Positions 53,120 through 63,990 of a DNA stretch of 64,000 bases are shown here, piece after piece (the first letter of the stretch is position 1; every line of letters begins with the position of its first letter). The translations under genes were made by a program, and so were the position numbers. This stretch comes from Dendrocalamus latiflorus (Eukaryota > Streptophyta > Magnoliopsida > Poales > Poaceae), in assembly GCA_017311315.1 (NCBI GenBank), contig CM029640.1, positions 33,169,092 through 33,233,091 of the forward strand, written 5' to 3'. The notes beneath the pieces were generated by a model, which saw only the letters and a list, made by a program, of their open reading frames with translations, was not told where the DNA came from and ran no database searches.

Positions 53120-54201
53120 TCACGCGGCTAACCGCGCGAGGGCCTCGCCGGCATGCTCCCCGGCGGACTGCCTGAGCCGCCGGTAGTCGTCGTAGCCGAA
53201 AGTCCTGAACCGGCGCGGCCGCTCGGCGCTTACGAACGCCTCCGGCGCGCGCACCATGTCGTCCTTGGGCGCCAGCAAGAAGAGCGCGATGGACACTCGC
53301 GGCACCGCCGCCACGCACTGCACCCGGTGCTTCACGTTGTGCAGCGCCCCGTTGCTCCACGCCTGCACGCGCGGCACCAAACTCAGGGCATCAGAAAATG
53401 GCAACGTGAGAAATTGGTAGCTCGTGTCATGTACTGTACCGTGGCGACGTCGCCGAGGTTGACGAGGAAGGTGCCAGGGAGGGGGTCCACGGGCGCGAAC
53501 TGGCCGGTCTCGGGGTCCGCCACCTCGAGGCCGCCGACGCAGTCGTCCTCCTGGAGCACCGTGAGGAAGCCGGAGTCCGTGTGGATCTGCACGCCGGTCT
53601 TCCCCACGGTGTCCGCCGTGTAGTTGTACCTGTTGATGCGGAACTGGCACGGCCAGTCCTGGAACGAGCAGTCCTCCACGCCGAGGCCAAGGCTCACGGC
53701 CAGCTTCGCCGCGACGTCCACGATCAGCTCGTGCGTCTTCTCAGCGTAGCTCGTGATGGTCTCCCTGCACCAGAATCGAGGCAACCATGCGTCTCGTAAT
53801 ATGGCAGCTCGGAGGAGATGACAATAAGAAATGGCAGGGAAGGTGATTCTTTGCAGTATTTTCCACCTGATGTGTGGTGGCGCGTCGAGGGAGGCGCAGA
53901 AGGCGTCGACGTCGGCGGGGGACGCGGCGTCGTAGAGGCCGAACGCCTCGTACAGAGGGTTCGTGGCGCTCGGCGCGACGTATCCGCTGCCGGAGATGAC
54001 GTCGGCGTTGCGGCGCTTGGCGTCGTCGGGGAGGTCGAACAGGACGCGCACGGCGGCCTTCATGTCGGCCTGGAGCGCGCGCAGCACACCGTGGCCGGAC
54101 ACCCGGAAACAGCCCAGGCGCCGGGCCGCGTCCCACAGCCGGGCGGCCTCCTCCGGCGCCGCGCCGGCGAGCTGCAGGTCGATCACCGGGATCTCCACCA
54201 T
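53120..54201 (-). CDS. DAO: 2-oxoglutarate/Fe(II) dioxygenase, DAO-like (auxin oxidation)
   Basis: Minus strand exons 53867-54201, 53440-53764 and 53120-53362, all GT/AG. They join to 903 nt, or 300 residues, the length of rice DAO. The head MVEIPVIDLQLAG and the RLGCFRVSGHGV region form the DIOX_N domain (~1-110). The 2OG-Fe(II) core (~150-250) has HTDSGFLTVLQEDDCVGGLE with His173/Asp175, the distal His232 in NVKHRVQCV, and Arg242-x-Ser244 (PRVSIALF) that binds 2-oxoglutarate. The end EHAGEALARLAA also matches DAO. DAO enzymes oxidise indole-3-acetic acid to 2-oxo-IAA in the cytosol, lowering free auxin. No break seen. Assignment to DAO rather than another 2-ODD rests on end-to-end resemblance, not a search. 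Confidence 0.88.
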
Positions 54202-54258
54202 CTCGCGGCCTTGGAATCGTGGCGACCCCGATTAATCTGTTCACGTCGGTTGACGTTT

Positions 54259-54459
54259 CAGAGTGACTTGGGTGAATATGAGCCGTGTGATGGAAAATCA
54301 ACGGTCTAGATCAAAACACTGGTGCGCTACAGTGTTTTGTACAGTAAGCTACAGTAAAATTACTGTAGTTTACTGTGCAAAACACTGTATACCAACAGTG
54401 TTTTGATCTAGACCGTTGATTTTTCATCACACGGGTCATATTCACCCAAGTCACTCTGA
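54259..54459. repeat. 200-bp near-perfect foldback upstream of DAO
   Basis: TCAGAGTGACTTGGGTGAAT starts both arms. The arms of about 100 nt (54259-54358 and 54360-54459) match at about 90% right to the centre CTACAGTAAAATTACTGTAG, so there is no loop to speak of. It begins 58 bp upstream of the DAO start codon. This is a foldback-type MITE by structure; I found no convincing target duplication. Confidence 0.85.
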
Positions 54460-54674
54460 CATCCAAAATCCGTTTGATGGGGCATGCGCGAGATTTGTAT
54501 TTGTACGTGGTGTATTAGTAAGCGATGGCGGGGACAGGGTGAGCCTTGCCGCTGGGTTTTGTCGGGGAAAGGACGGAAATTTTGGCGGCACAAGTTGGGA
54601 GGGACAAGGCATACCTAGACGATTAGAGCCAGCGTGTGGCTAGTGAATTCTCACCTTGTGTGTGCCTGTAGGAT

Positions 54675-55310
54675 AGGTCTGGCCAAATGGACCCTTAGGC
54701 GTGGCACGGGACGGACTCATATTTGACATGATCTAATTAGGCACGATACGGATTCTGACATGACACCATCTGATTAGGTCTAGTAGGATTGTTTTAATTA
54801 AGTTACCGTACCAGTTCACGTGTATACCCTTTAATCTAGTCACAGGCACAATACAGAAAGGAGTTGGGGCAGTGTTGGACTAGCCCGAACACGCTTAGTC
54901 AAATAGGCCATAAAAATTTGGGTTTTGTTAAACGTCATTCAGATATTTTCTTCCTAACTATTGGGTGATGCCTATACACTCCCTAAGAATTTTATTGTTA
55001 GTCATAAGAAATTTTACTATTAGTCACAAATAATTTTATTATCAATCTTAAGTAATTTTACTGCTAAATCACCCATCCGCGCTTAGAAGAATACAGTAAC
55101 TCTAACACAAATAATTTTATTATTAACTGCAAGCAATTTTAATACACTACTATAAAAGAGTTATTGCACGTACTAGACTGGACCGGTTCACCGCACTGAA
55201 GTGCTGGCCCAAACATAACACGTCTGGTTGGATTACATCATGTGACTTGTTTACTATTTGTATCATGGCTTAGAACGGCACGGTTGGCCAATCCATTTGG
55301 CTAGATCTGA
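54675..55310. mobile_element. hAT-like non-autonomous element, 0.6 kb
   Basis: AGGTCTGGCCAAATGGA at the left and TCCATTTGGCTAGATCT at the right form an imperfect inverted repeat. TGTAGGAT (54667-54674) and TGTAGAAT (55311-55318) differ at one base of eight, fitting an old hAT target duplication. The interior repeats AATTTTATTA(G/T)... (TTTTACTATTAGTCA) words. No coding. Confidence 0.5.
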
Positions 55311-55587
55311 TGTAGAATATGTGTGTGCCGTGATTTAGCGGTCTTTGTACGTCTTCTATAATGAATCTATACCAGACAAACGCTTCCACCACATTTTTAG
55401 GCTGTATCTTAGTTCCCTACCACTACAACTTTACTAACCACCACCTGTGGTTGTAACTGGTAGAGACATGTACAGACAGCTTGTCCCCTTTGTTGGGTTG
55501 TAACGAACGCGACATGTCAGGCTCAGTGTTGCTTCCGTGACATGTGCTCTGGTGTGGCGTTTGCAAATTTTTTTTTTTACCTTAGGA

Positions 55588-58500
55588 GTAGTTTTTTTTG
55601 GTAAAAATAGCCTCGTGATATTGTTTTTCGGAAATAACCCTTTTGCGCGACCGAGGAGTGTGCCAGCCAGCTGGCGCGGCTACCAAGCACGCCAAGAGGA
55701 GGTGGCGTGGTCACCAACCGTGCCAGGAAGGTGACGCCCCACCGACCGCGCTATGTGCGCATGCGTGCTTTCGGCTGAGTGTTTTGCCGCACGGCCATGG
55801 TTTGTTTTCAACGTTTTGTGATTATTCAAGCTATACATCGTGTCATGTCTCGTCAACGTCATTCGATGTCTTCTTCACGTGGCCATTTAATGCACGAGCA
55901 CACGGCTCCTGATACATTCGTTTGTGGTTAATATGTGTTTAATTGTTATGTTAATTATTTTGTTAGCGTTAATTACGTAATTTGTTGCTAATATGGTGTA
56001 TTTTCTAATTTATAGTGTCTCGTGCTCACTATTAGACAAATGTGCTTTGAGTAACAGTATATTTTTTATGCGTCCCATTTAATACATTTCAAGCTGTTAT
56101 ATATTTTTGGAAGTGTGATTTATTATATTCTTGCATTTTTTACGACAACTACATATTTATTTAAAACGCACATACATTACTTTGCGCGCATTAATGTTAT
56201 GTTTATACTGTCGTCATTACATATTTTTTATCGCATGCAGATATTACTGTCCATAGTAAATATATTTTAATAAAGTTCCATTTGTTATTATTGCATGTCG
56301 TTTATTTTATTATCGCATGTGGAATATTGTCGTCTGTAGACATATAATGTTTACATCTGGATGTTTTTTTTTGCGGCCATTATGATTGGGCTTCGTATTG
56401 TACGTAAGTATCTAAAATACAAGCATGATTTTTTTGCACATTAATGTTATGTTCGTACTGTCATCACTACATTTTAATCAAGTGGCATTGTTATGTCCTT
56501 TGACCTATTGTTCCTTCTCTATGATTAGGAATGGCAACTATGTACCGTCCGTACTGGAGGAGGCTTGGGATGCCCACCATCATTGCCACGGTTGGATCAG
56601 CGGCAATGGGCTACCTACACTTATCACATGGGGACCAAGGGAAACATGGTCGTTGGACGACTGCTACGTTGGCAAGCTGTGTGAGTCTGGGTTGATTGCG
56701 TTTGCATGCATGATTAACACAGGCTGGAACTCCTCGATCGACACATCTCTTCTTTTCGCCCTCACTTATTGATGGCAGCCTGAGACCCACACCTTCCACT
56801 TTTGGTGGGGGGGGGATGACGGTGACATTGAATGATGTCAACTTCATTACAAGCCTTCCCTTGCGAGGTCTTGCGGTCGTCCCTCCGACAAGATCACCTG
56901 ACTGGAAGGTGCATCCTGTTAAGCGCTTCGGGATGGCTATCCCGGAGAAGAGCAAGAGGATGCCACGGTGGAGGTGGTCTGATGCCATCTCAATGCATAC
57001 TTGATGTTCCTATTCGGGTGGATCATGTTCCCGACTACTAAGGGGAATGCGGTGTACCCAAACTACCTTCACCTCACGGAGTCCATCGCGGACTCGGACA
57101 AGGACACCATGACGCAGTACAGCTGGGGTTTAGCTGTACTATATGCAACATATCGCGGCCTGTGCAACGCATCTCAGTGTCACACGGGAGTTGAGCCCAT
57201 GCTGGCGGGTTGCCATACGCTGCTACAGCTGTGGGCATGGGAGCACTTCCCAGTTAGGCAACCTTACTTCCGCATTCAAGTCCACCCGTACGACAATAGC
57301 GACCTTTTTTTTTTACTAAGATGAGGACAAGCCTACGGATGGCCCGACCATGGGAACCAAACAGACTTTGGTTGTGCTAGGCTAGGCTAGGAAGAGGGCG
57401 CGTCACCTTTACCCCGAGTTCTATAATGAATTCGAGGGTCTCCATGAGGACGATATTATATTAGCCCCATGGACGTAGGCCTTCGCGCAGCAGACAACGC
57501 TGAATGGTTTGAGCTCGCTGTGCTAGCAAGATGTGACATATTAGATGACAACATGTCATCTTGTATTCTCACATATGGTGGAGCCATACAACCCACAACG
57601 GGTCATGAGGTAGTTCCAGCTCCACCAGCAGGTCCTCCCGCCACCGAGTTGACCTCTCCCCCGGGCAAGCCACATGTAAGTACGACATAATTTTGCATAT
57701 CATACTACAAGATATACCTTTGTTGTGTTAATTCTAATTTAATTTTTTATGTTGGACTTGCAAGCAAATGAAGAAGGGTCGGAAAAGCGACGATTGGCGG
57801 CCGACACAACAACATTAGATAGACGAGTAAGAGTTGGTTGCACTTGCATTGACCCTGAACGAGACACAACCGTACGACGAGGAGACATATGGCACGTACT
57901 TAGAATGGTATGTGCAGAACACGCGGCCTAGATTAACAGTGATGCCCCTGCCACAACATCCAGAGCCCAGACACGTCAACCGCCTAGCATTGGGGGTAAA
58001 CATACACCGAGCATCGCGGCGTGATGACTTGGTACGTTCGTAAAGGTCCACATTTTGTAACCTCAGAAAATTGGTGAACTAAGGAATGTTTTCCTTGCTA
58101 CCCCATGCAGCTGGACAACATGTACGGCATTCTGGAATGGACTGAACATGTGTCCCAACTGGGATGGTCAGCCACAATGGAAGGTTTGAAGGGGATGATA
58201 AAGTCCATACGCAAGGACAGCAAGCAAGTTATTCATAACATGAGCTGTGGAAGACCTAGCGATGTCGATGTGAGGTAGCAGACGGGGTTACATCACGCAC
58301 CGTCGCCACCGGCATAATCGCAGCCAGCACATCCACGTACCGACCCAGCATCGACGATTGGCCGAGCGTACCATACAGCGGCTCTGTGAGTCATCACAGA
58401 GTTATAGGTGTGCTATGTTGAAGTACTTGACTCCTCATTAATCGTGGTGTTGCACGCAGGCTCGCCTCAGGGACTCGAGCTTACTAAGGTCGGTGTCATG

Positions 58501-59356
58501 TAGGCACGAGGATGTAATACTGGAGGCCATGGAGACGTAGGCCACAATGCTGGTGGCTGGCGGAGATTCTCCATCAAAGGACTACCAGCGGGTTGAAGGG
58601 CGATATAGTACATTCTGGACCAATAGTGTCTTTTGGGCGATGCACCATACACCCCCGCCTCGTACAGCTATGGGCATCCGAGACCATCCACATCTTAGCC
58701 TCAGGCACCACAAGGCTATGCACCTCGCTCTCCCAGGGGTTGGTACCCAAGTGAAGCACAGTGGATCCCATCACATGGACAAACTTCGCAGGTAGAAGAT
58801 TGGTTGGAGGGTTTTTTTTCTCGGGGCCACATGCCACGATTACATCTCTCGAGCATGACCACACACACGTCAAAGACCCACGGTACGACCTACGCCATGA
58901 CCGATAGGCGCTCGACTGCCTGACGTTCCTGATGAACCAGATTCGCAGCTGACGGAGATGACCTAGCCAACGCATGGGACCTGATTTTTTTTGTGGAACC
59001 TTCCGATATGGTATACTTGCTTGTGTAATTTTTTTCATAATTTTAATCGTATGAATTTTTCTCAAAAAAATTTATTTTTATGTACTGTTTGTATGAAAAT
59101 TTTAATATCAAAAAAGAGGTTCAAACATTCTCAACCACGTAAAGTTGAAATTATTAGGAAAAGATGAAGCTCTGCTCTGCCTGACACGCCTCCTGGCAGC
59201 GCCAGGCATTTGGCATGCTCCATTGCTCCCCAGCCGCGCCATGCATCCTGGTGCACTTGTCGGCCACGCCAGGTGGCTAGCGCGCTCCCCGGCCATGCAA
59301 GGAGGCCATTTCCACATAAACAATATCCACGGGGCCATTTTTTTGTAAAAATAACC
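55588..59356 (+). mobile_element. MULE-like element carrying a PMD gene
   Basis: The left GGTAAAAATAGCCTCGTGAT then ATTG, and the right end read in reverse (ACAAAAAAATGGCCCCGTGG then ATATTG), align over about 40 bp. Both arms then carry GGCGYG/CRCGCC words (left 55650-55740, right 59185-59310). This gives long degenerate TIRs. A decayed PMD gene lies between, a known MULE cargo. Exact ends and a 9-bp duplication could not be fixed, so borders are approximate. Confidence 0.5.
56524..58290 (+). pseudogene. Decayed plant-mobile-domain gene
   Basis: The pieces, in order, follow the PMD domain: GLIAFACMINTGWNSSIDTS and ETHTFHFWWG; MTVTLNDVNFITSLPLRGLA, the conserved 'TxTLxDVxxLxxLPxxG' stretch; GWIMFPTTKGNAVYPNYLHL; TQYSWGLAVLYATYRGLCNA; LLQLWAWEHFPVRQP; and a later exon PYDEETYGTYLEWYVQNTRP, which matches PYDSREYVEYVRWYQPQTRT of the PMD gene at 17.5 kb. 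Breaks are TGA 56770-56772, a frame change in the run of ten G near 56806-56815, and another near 57000. PMD proteins of the MAIN/MAIL type act in gene silencing and genome stability; transposon-borne copies are common and of unknown role. Confidence 0.8.
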
Positions 59357-59508
59357 TATCCCATGGGGCAAAAAAATTCCAACGTTTGCCTTATCAGTGG
59401 CAGGTGGGCCCGACCACGTTCACCCGCAGATTGTTTAGAACCAGCTTGTCACAAGGGAATTAAAGAAATACACTTTAATTCTCACAGGAATAGAAAAAGA
59501 TTCCCACA

Positions 59509-59552
59509 TCTTTAATACTAGTTGCATAAGCGCGGCGCACGCCGCGCTAGCT
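59509..59552 (+). other. Possible Helitron 5' end
   Basis: After an A, TCTTTAATACTAGTTGCATA then AGCGCGGCGCACGCCGCGCT: a TC start near the grass Helitron 5' consensus (TCTMTAYTA) followed by a GC hairpin. No CTRR 3' end with its hairpin was identified, so this is only a lead. Confidence 0.25.
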
Positions 59553-60143
59553 ACCGTGTGGACTAAAGTAAAAGAGGCGATAATTCGCAGGGAGTTTTCA
59601 TAAAAAAAACCAAGGACAAATGCACAATTTCGGAGAAATCAAAGGGTTTTTTTGTAAAAAACCGAGGACTTGCAAGGACTTGTACGTAAGTAAATAAGGA
59701 CCTATACGTAATTTTGGAAACCCGCGGGGCGCCATCCAAAAAAATTTTTGCGAAGAAAAAACTTGCAGGGACCTATTTGCGAGGAAAAAGGACCTTTACG
59801 TAATTATCGAAAAATACGAGGAAAGTGGCTCGGCCGGCCGTACGCGAATTCCGCTGGACACGCGCCGGCCGACCGAGCGCGCGGGGCGACGTGGCCACGC
59901 TGAGAAGGCCGGAATCCCCCCGGAAATGTTATGGTTATTATTTTAGGCTTTAGCAAGACCATACAACATGACGATGTGGCATCAATGTCCTAAATAGCGA
60001 TCGTAGCCCGTAATTGCATAACAGAGTATAAACACTATTGATATAAAGTAGCGATCAGAAATAGCAGCTTGGAACTTGGTGGCCACTATAGCAATCCGAT
60101 AAGCGCTATAACGGCCACTACACAGCCAATTTAGCAGCTCGCT

Positions 60144-61018
60144 TAGTGTTCACCTAGGCGCTAGACGCTAAATGGGCGGTGGGTGGCCACCTAGCGCCTA
60201 GGCAGGGCCTAGACGACCGAAGTGGGATGAATACAGATAATTACAAAGCCCAGGTAGGCAGGTATAGGCTCCTTCCCAAAACCCCCATTTATTACAGAAA
60301 TGAGGCGCCTCGCTGCCGCTAAGCTCATCCTCCTCGCCGTGATTGTCTCCTTGCTCGTCGTCGGCCTCCTTGCCGCCACGCTCCTCATGCTGACTCCGCC
60401 ACTGGAGCAACAAGGGGCCGCCACCCCAGCTGCCCATCGCAGAGCCCTGGCTCCCCAACCCTAAGGAGCTCTACCGCCGCAAGCCCCTCCACCAACTCCT
60501 CTTCATCCTACTCTGCTCCCGCCGCTACACCCACGTCGAGCCGGCCTCCACCCATTTCGCGGGGTCATCTCCGACGCTACAGCTCGAGGAGGATGTGGCG
60601 TCGTGGAGGGAGAGGTGGTTTGGGCCCACCTCGCGGGCGCTCTACACCATCGACAAGGAGTCGTCGGACGGCGAGAGCATGGATCAGGAGCAGCGCAAGA
60701 GAGGAGCAAGAGGGGATGAAATCGCCAAATTGGGTAGGGTTTTGTAACTTACCTTATTTTTTGCTTTCTCCCTCAACCCACCTAGCACCACATCTGAGTG
60801 CCCAGCTCCGCCTAGCGCCACTTCTGAGCGTCCAGCTCCACCTGGGCCGCCTAGTGCCGCTCCATACGCACCAACTCCACCCCGCTTAGCGTCGCCTAGG
60901 TTCGCCTAGGACCAACATTGACTGCCTAGACAGGCTGACCACCCAAGGGAGTGTCTTTGCCTGAGTCGCGGCAGGGAGCATGCGCCCAACGCCTAGGCGC
61001 CCACCTAGGGGAACACTA
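60144..61018 (+). mobile_element. hAT-like element with CCTAGGCG subterminal words and captured exon
   Basis: TTAGTGTTCACCTAGGCG at the left and CCTAGTGTTCCCCTAGG (reversed) at the right are inverted. The flanking octamers AGCTCGCT and GGTCCGCT agree at five of eight bases, so the duplication is doubtful. Subterminal CCTAGGCG/CGCCTAGG words are the same as in the hAT at 62860-63481. The interior holds a gene-like fragment at 60301-60747. Confidence 0.45.
60301..60747 (+). pseudogene. Captured host gene 5' fragment with signal anchor
   Basis: ATG 60301 opens MRRLAAAKLILLAVIVSLLV then VGLLAATLLML, a strong signal anchor or transmembrane helix, and stops within about 55 codons. Another frame, starting near 60429, continues gene-like: AEPWLPNPKELYRRKPLHQL, LFILLCSRRYTHVEPASTHF, LEEDVASWRERWFGPTSRAL, to TAA 60745-60747. 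A frameshift would join the two. The family is not recognised. GC-rich, unlike its AT-rich surroundings, consistent with capture by the enclosing transposon. Confidence 0.45.
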
Positions 61019-61423
61019 GGTCCGCTACTGCTGCATTAATCTTGTACAAAGTAAAATCCTAAATTAGTAATGCTCGACGCACTCCATACTCATTCTAACG
61101 TTTGAAGTATGCTAAGATCGAGTTTGACCTTCTGGTATCGTGTTGTTGCTTGATTGCTCTAACATTGATCTTATGTAAGATCTAATTCCAACCAATTTAT
61201 CATGCATGTACTACCTATGCTTAAATTTCTAATTAACTTGGCTATCTTGCATATTGTAGTTACTTTTTATAGTAGCAGAAAGTCATAAGATATACATGCT
61301 TAACTATTATCATGAATGTCTTCAAATTGCGCTATAGGAATATAGCATCCGCTATATCTTCCGCTATCCGCTATGCCGACACCAATCCGCTATGACCCCG
61401 TTATCCGCTATTTAGTATCATGT

Positions 61424-62590
61424 GTGGCATGCACCATTAATTTCTAAAGAAAAAAAAAGATGTGGCATACACCGGAAGAAACAATGAATCGATAAAAAAA
61501 AAACGAATCACAATAACCATCAACAGGTTAACCAACACGCCAAATAGAAGTTTTTTTTTGGTTACAGTCAAACGTCAACTGTGGTCAAAATGTCATCTAT
61601 TTATTATAGGAAGAAAGTAATTTACCGCGGGAAGATTAGCGCCTGATAAATTACGCTCGAAACAATCGTTTCCAAACAGGTAGGTGCGTCAGCCTGGACA
61701 GACGCACATATATACACATTACGAACTGTTGGCCATGAAACTTCTTTCCATTAGTAGCAGCAAAACAGGTATGGCATCGATCCAGCCTAATCCGCCAGTC
61801 ACTTGAACCGCTGTCAAAACATCACCTTAGATCCTGCAAAATTTCGGCAACATTGAAATGAGATTTCTAGACAAATAAGTCGAAGGAGTTGCCAGTAAAA
61901 TCCTGAAGAGAGTCAATGGATGTTTCTTTTTGTGAGAAAATGCAAGAGATATTTCAAACAGCCATTCAATCAGTGCGTCAGCACCGGCAGAGGACATAAC
62001 AACAAAAGTGCACAGGCAGAACTAGTTTTTTTCGGGACAAGATTATTAGATAGGTATCGTAGATGGATTTTGGTTTCTGCGAAAACACATTAAGCAATGT
62101 ATATTTAGTTGTCCTATTTTATTAACAAATGGTAAATACATGCAGTTGCAGTAATGTATAATTAGTGATCCAGAATGCTTGGAACTTAAAACAGCACATT
62201 TGCATATGATACTGTATGGAACTACTTGCCACTGCAACAAAACAAGACGGAACCTTTTTCTTTTTTTGAATTTAGATGCAAACTCGCTAAGCATGCTAGA
62301 GTGGACTGGTGGATTAATATGTTACCTTTCATTTTTATAGTACACAGATCTGCTAGATGGCGCATTGTTGGCCTCCCATGTGGGCAATTCCAAGGGGCCC
62401 TTAGTCCTGTTAGATTCTTAAGTATCTGAAGTGCAAAAGCAAAAGGGCTTGTCATTGAGTAATTTTTAAAGGAATACTTATTTTTAGGGAGTAGTGACAG
62501 ATAAGGAAACTAAAGCATTACATTATGCTTCTGAAAAGAAAGAAACCACATATGCACCATAAAAGTTATACATGTATTTTTGAGGAGCTT
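61424..62590. other. AT-rich spacer
   Basis: No gene or repeat border supported. Confidence 0.4.
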
Positions 62591-62595
62591 GTTAT

Positions 62596-62746
62596 TGTTA
62601 TAAATATTGTGTATCTATTCGCGAGGCCCAAAGAGCAATATATATATAGGGAGTACAAGAAGATATACAAAGAATATACCATACACAGATAAGGATACCA
62701 AGACATATAAGAAAACAAATAAAACAATCATATTCTATCCTTAACA
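62596..62746 (-). repeat. Short Copia LTR, 151 bp
   Basis: On minus it runs from TGTTAAGGATAGAATATG to ACAATATTTATAACA. The border is set by the adjoining purine tract. No second LTR is in the window to confirm it. Confidence 0.65.
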
Positions 62747-62749
62747 CCA

Positions 62750-63990
62750 TTCCTTAAACTCATGGTGGATCACACACACTGAGTTTGGAGATACAATACA
62801 AATGTTGTGCTCTAATCTGTGGTTTCGTGAAGAAGTCAATAAACTGTAACTCTGAAAACCATGGTTGTCACAGCGGAGTCGGCGACCACGGCGAGCGAGG
62901 GGCACCTGGACGCCTAGGCGATGCCTAGGCGAGGGCCCGGCGACGCCTAGGCGACGGGCACGGCGACGGAACTGCTGACTTATACTGCTGATGCCGAGTT
63001 GCCGACTCTCTCTGTCGCGTATATACCGCGATGCCGACTCTCGCCTCTCTCTCGACTCACTCTCGAGTCTTCCGCCTCTCGTCTCGCGACTCCCTCTCTC
63101 GCGTTGCGACTCCCTCTCTCTCGCGACTCCGGTCTCCCCGACGGCCGTCTTCCCCGACTCCCGTCTCCCCCGACTCCGGTCTCCCCTCCCCGACGCCTCC
63201 CCTCCCCTCGGCGGCGGGAGCCCCTCCCCTCGGCGGCGGGAGCACGCCAGAGCACGGGAGAGAGACGGCGGCGGGAGGGGAGGAAGGCGGCGCGGCGGGA
63301 GGGAGGGAGGGAGGCGGCGCGGGTGGAGGGAGGCGGCGCGGCCGGAGGGGAGAGGGGCAGACGGCGTACCTGGGCTGGCGGTGAAGCTAGGGTTCAGGCA
63401 AGGCGAGGCGATCCTCCCCGGCGTCCCCTCCCCGGCGCCAGGACGACTTGGCGTCGCCTAGGCGACGCCGTGACAACCATGCTGAAAACACAAACTGTAA
63501 AGAGAGTACTCCCTCCTGCACCTGTGAGGGAGTGTATAAAGTATCCACACCAATGTGCTTGGTGAGCTCATGCTTCACTGTGTTACAGGCAATGCTGATA
63601 ACACATGTACTGTTAGTCATAAGGGTCATAGATCCCCTCATAGGTACTCCAAAGTCTGCGAGTAGCTATCTCAACCAAGTAATCTCTGTTGTCATAGCTG
63701 CTATAGCTCTCAACTCAGCCTCTGCCCTCGAACAGGAAACTGCAGTTTGCTTCTGTCTTCTAGGCAATCAGGAAGGAGCCAAGAAAAACACACTAAATAG
63801 AAAAAGAACGACGATCAGAATGATCACTAGCCCAAGTTGCATCAGAGTACGCCTGAACCTGTAGTGAGTTGGCGTTAGGAAAAAACAAATGATGAGAGAT
63901 TGTCCTACGCAAGTAGCGAAGAACACGAAGAAGGTGACTGTAGTGAAGATGAGTAGGATGAACCATGAACTGACTTAAGATATGAACAGT
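62750..63990 (-). pseudogene. Copia RT/RNase H C-terminus, broken
   Basis: On minus: an RNase H start region (QAYSDATWASDHSDRRSF-like), KQTAVSCSRAEAELRAIAAM, TTEITWLR, then a stop, LLADFGVPMRG, TVKHELTKHIGVDTLYTPSQ and VQEGVLSLQFV. After the hAT it resumes with ELQFIDFFTKPQIRAQH, the end of Copia pol. At least two stops and one frame change. It would have copied and integrated the element; it is dead here. Confidence 0.82.
62860..63481. mobile_element. hAT non-autonomous element, 622 bp
   Basis: CATGGTTGTCACAGCGG and CCGTGACAACCATG form the inverted ends. A perfect 8-bp duplication CTGAAAAC lies at 62852-62859 and 63482-63489. The subterminal regions are dense in CGCCTAGGCGA words; the interior is CT- and GGCGGGAG-rich. 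Overlapping open frames of 80-190 codons in it are composition artefacts. It splits the Copia pol remnant. Confidence 0.9.

Larger units (their letters stand above)
59990..61423. mobile_element. Outer TIR element with ATAGCG words, host of an hAT
   Basis: CTAAATAGCGATCGTAG at the left and CTAAATAGCGGATAACGG (reversed) at the right are inverted. Both flanks are rich in TATAGCG/CGCTATA words (59990-60120 and 61330-61420). No clean target duplication was found. Its centre is split by the element at 60144-61018. Confidence 0.4.

Noticed and set aside
53153..54309. Plus-strand frames of 72-163 codons across the DAO exons
   Set aside because: GC-rich shadows of the minus-strand dioxygenase exons.
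62980..63565. Four overlapping 60-190 codon frames
   Set aside because: CT- and GGCGGGAG-rich interior of a hAT element whose ends and TSD are clear; no protein motif.
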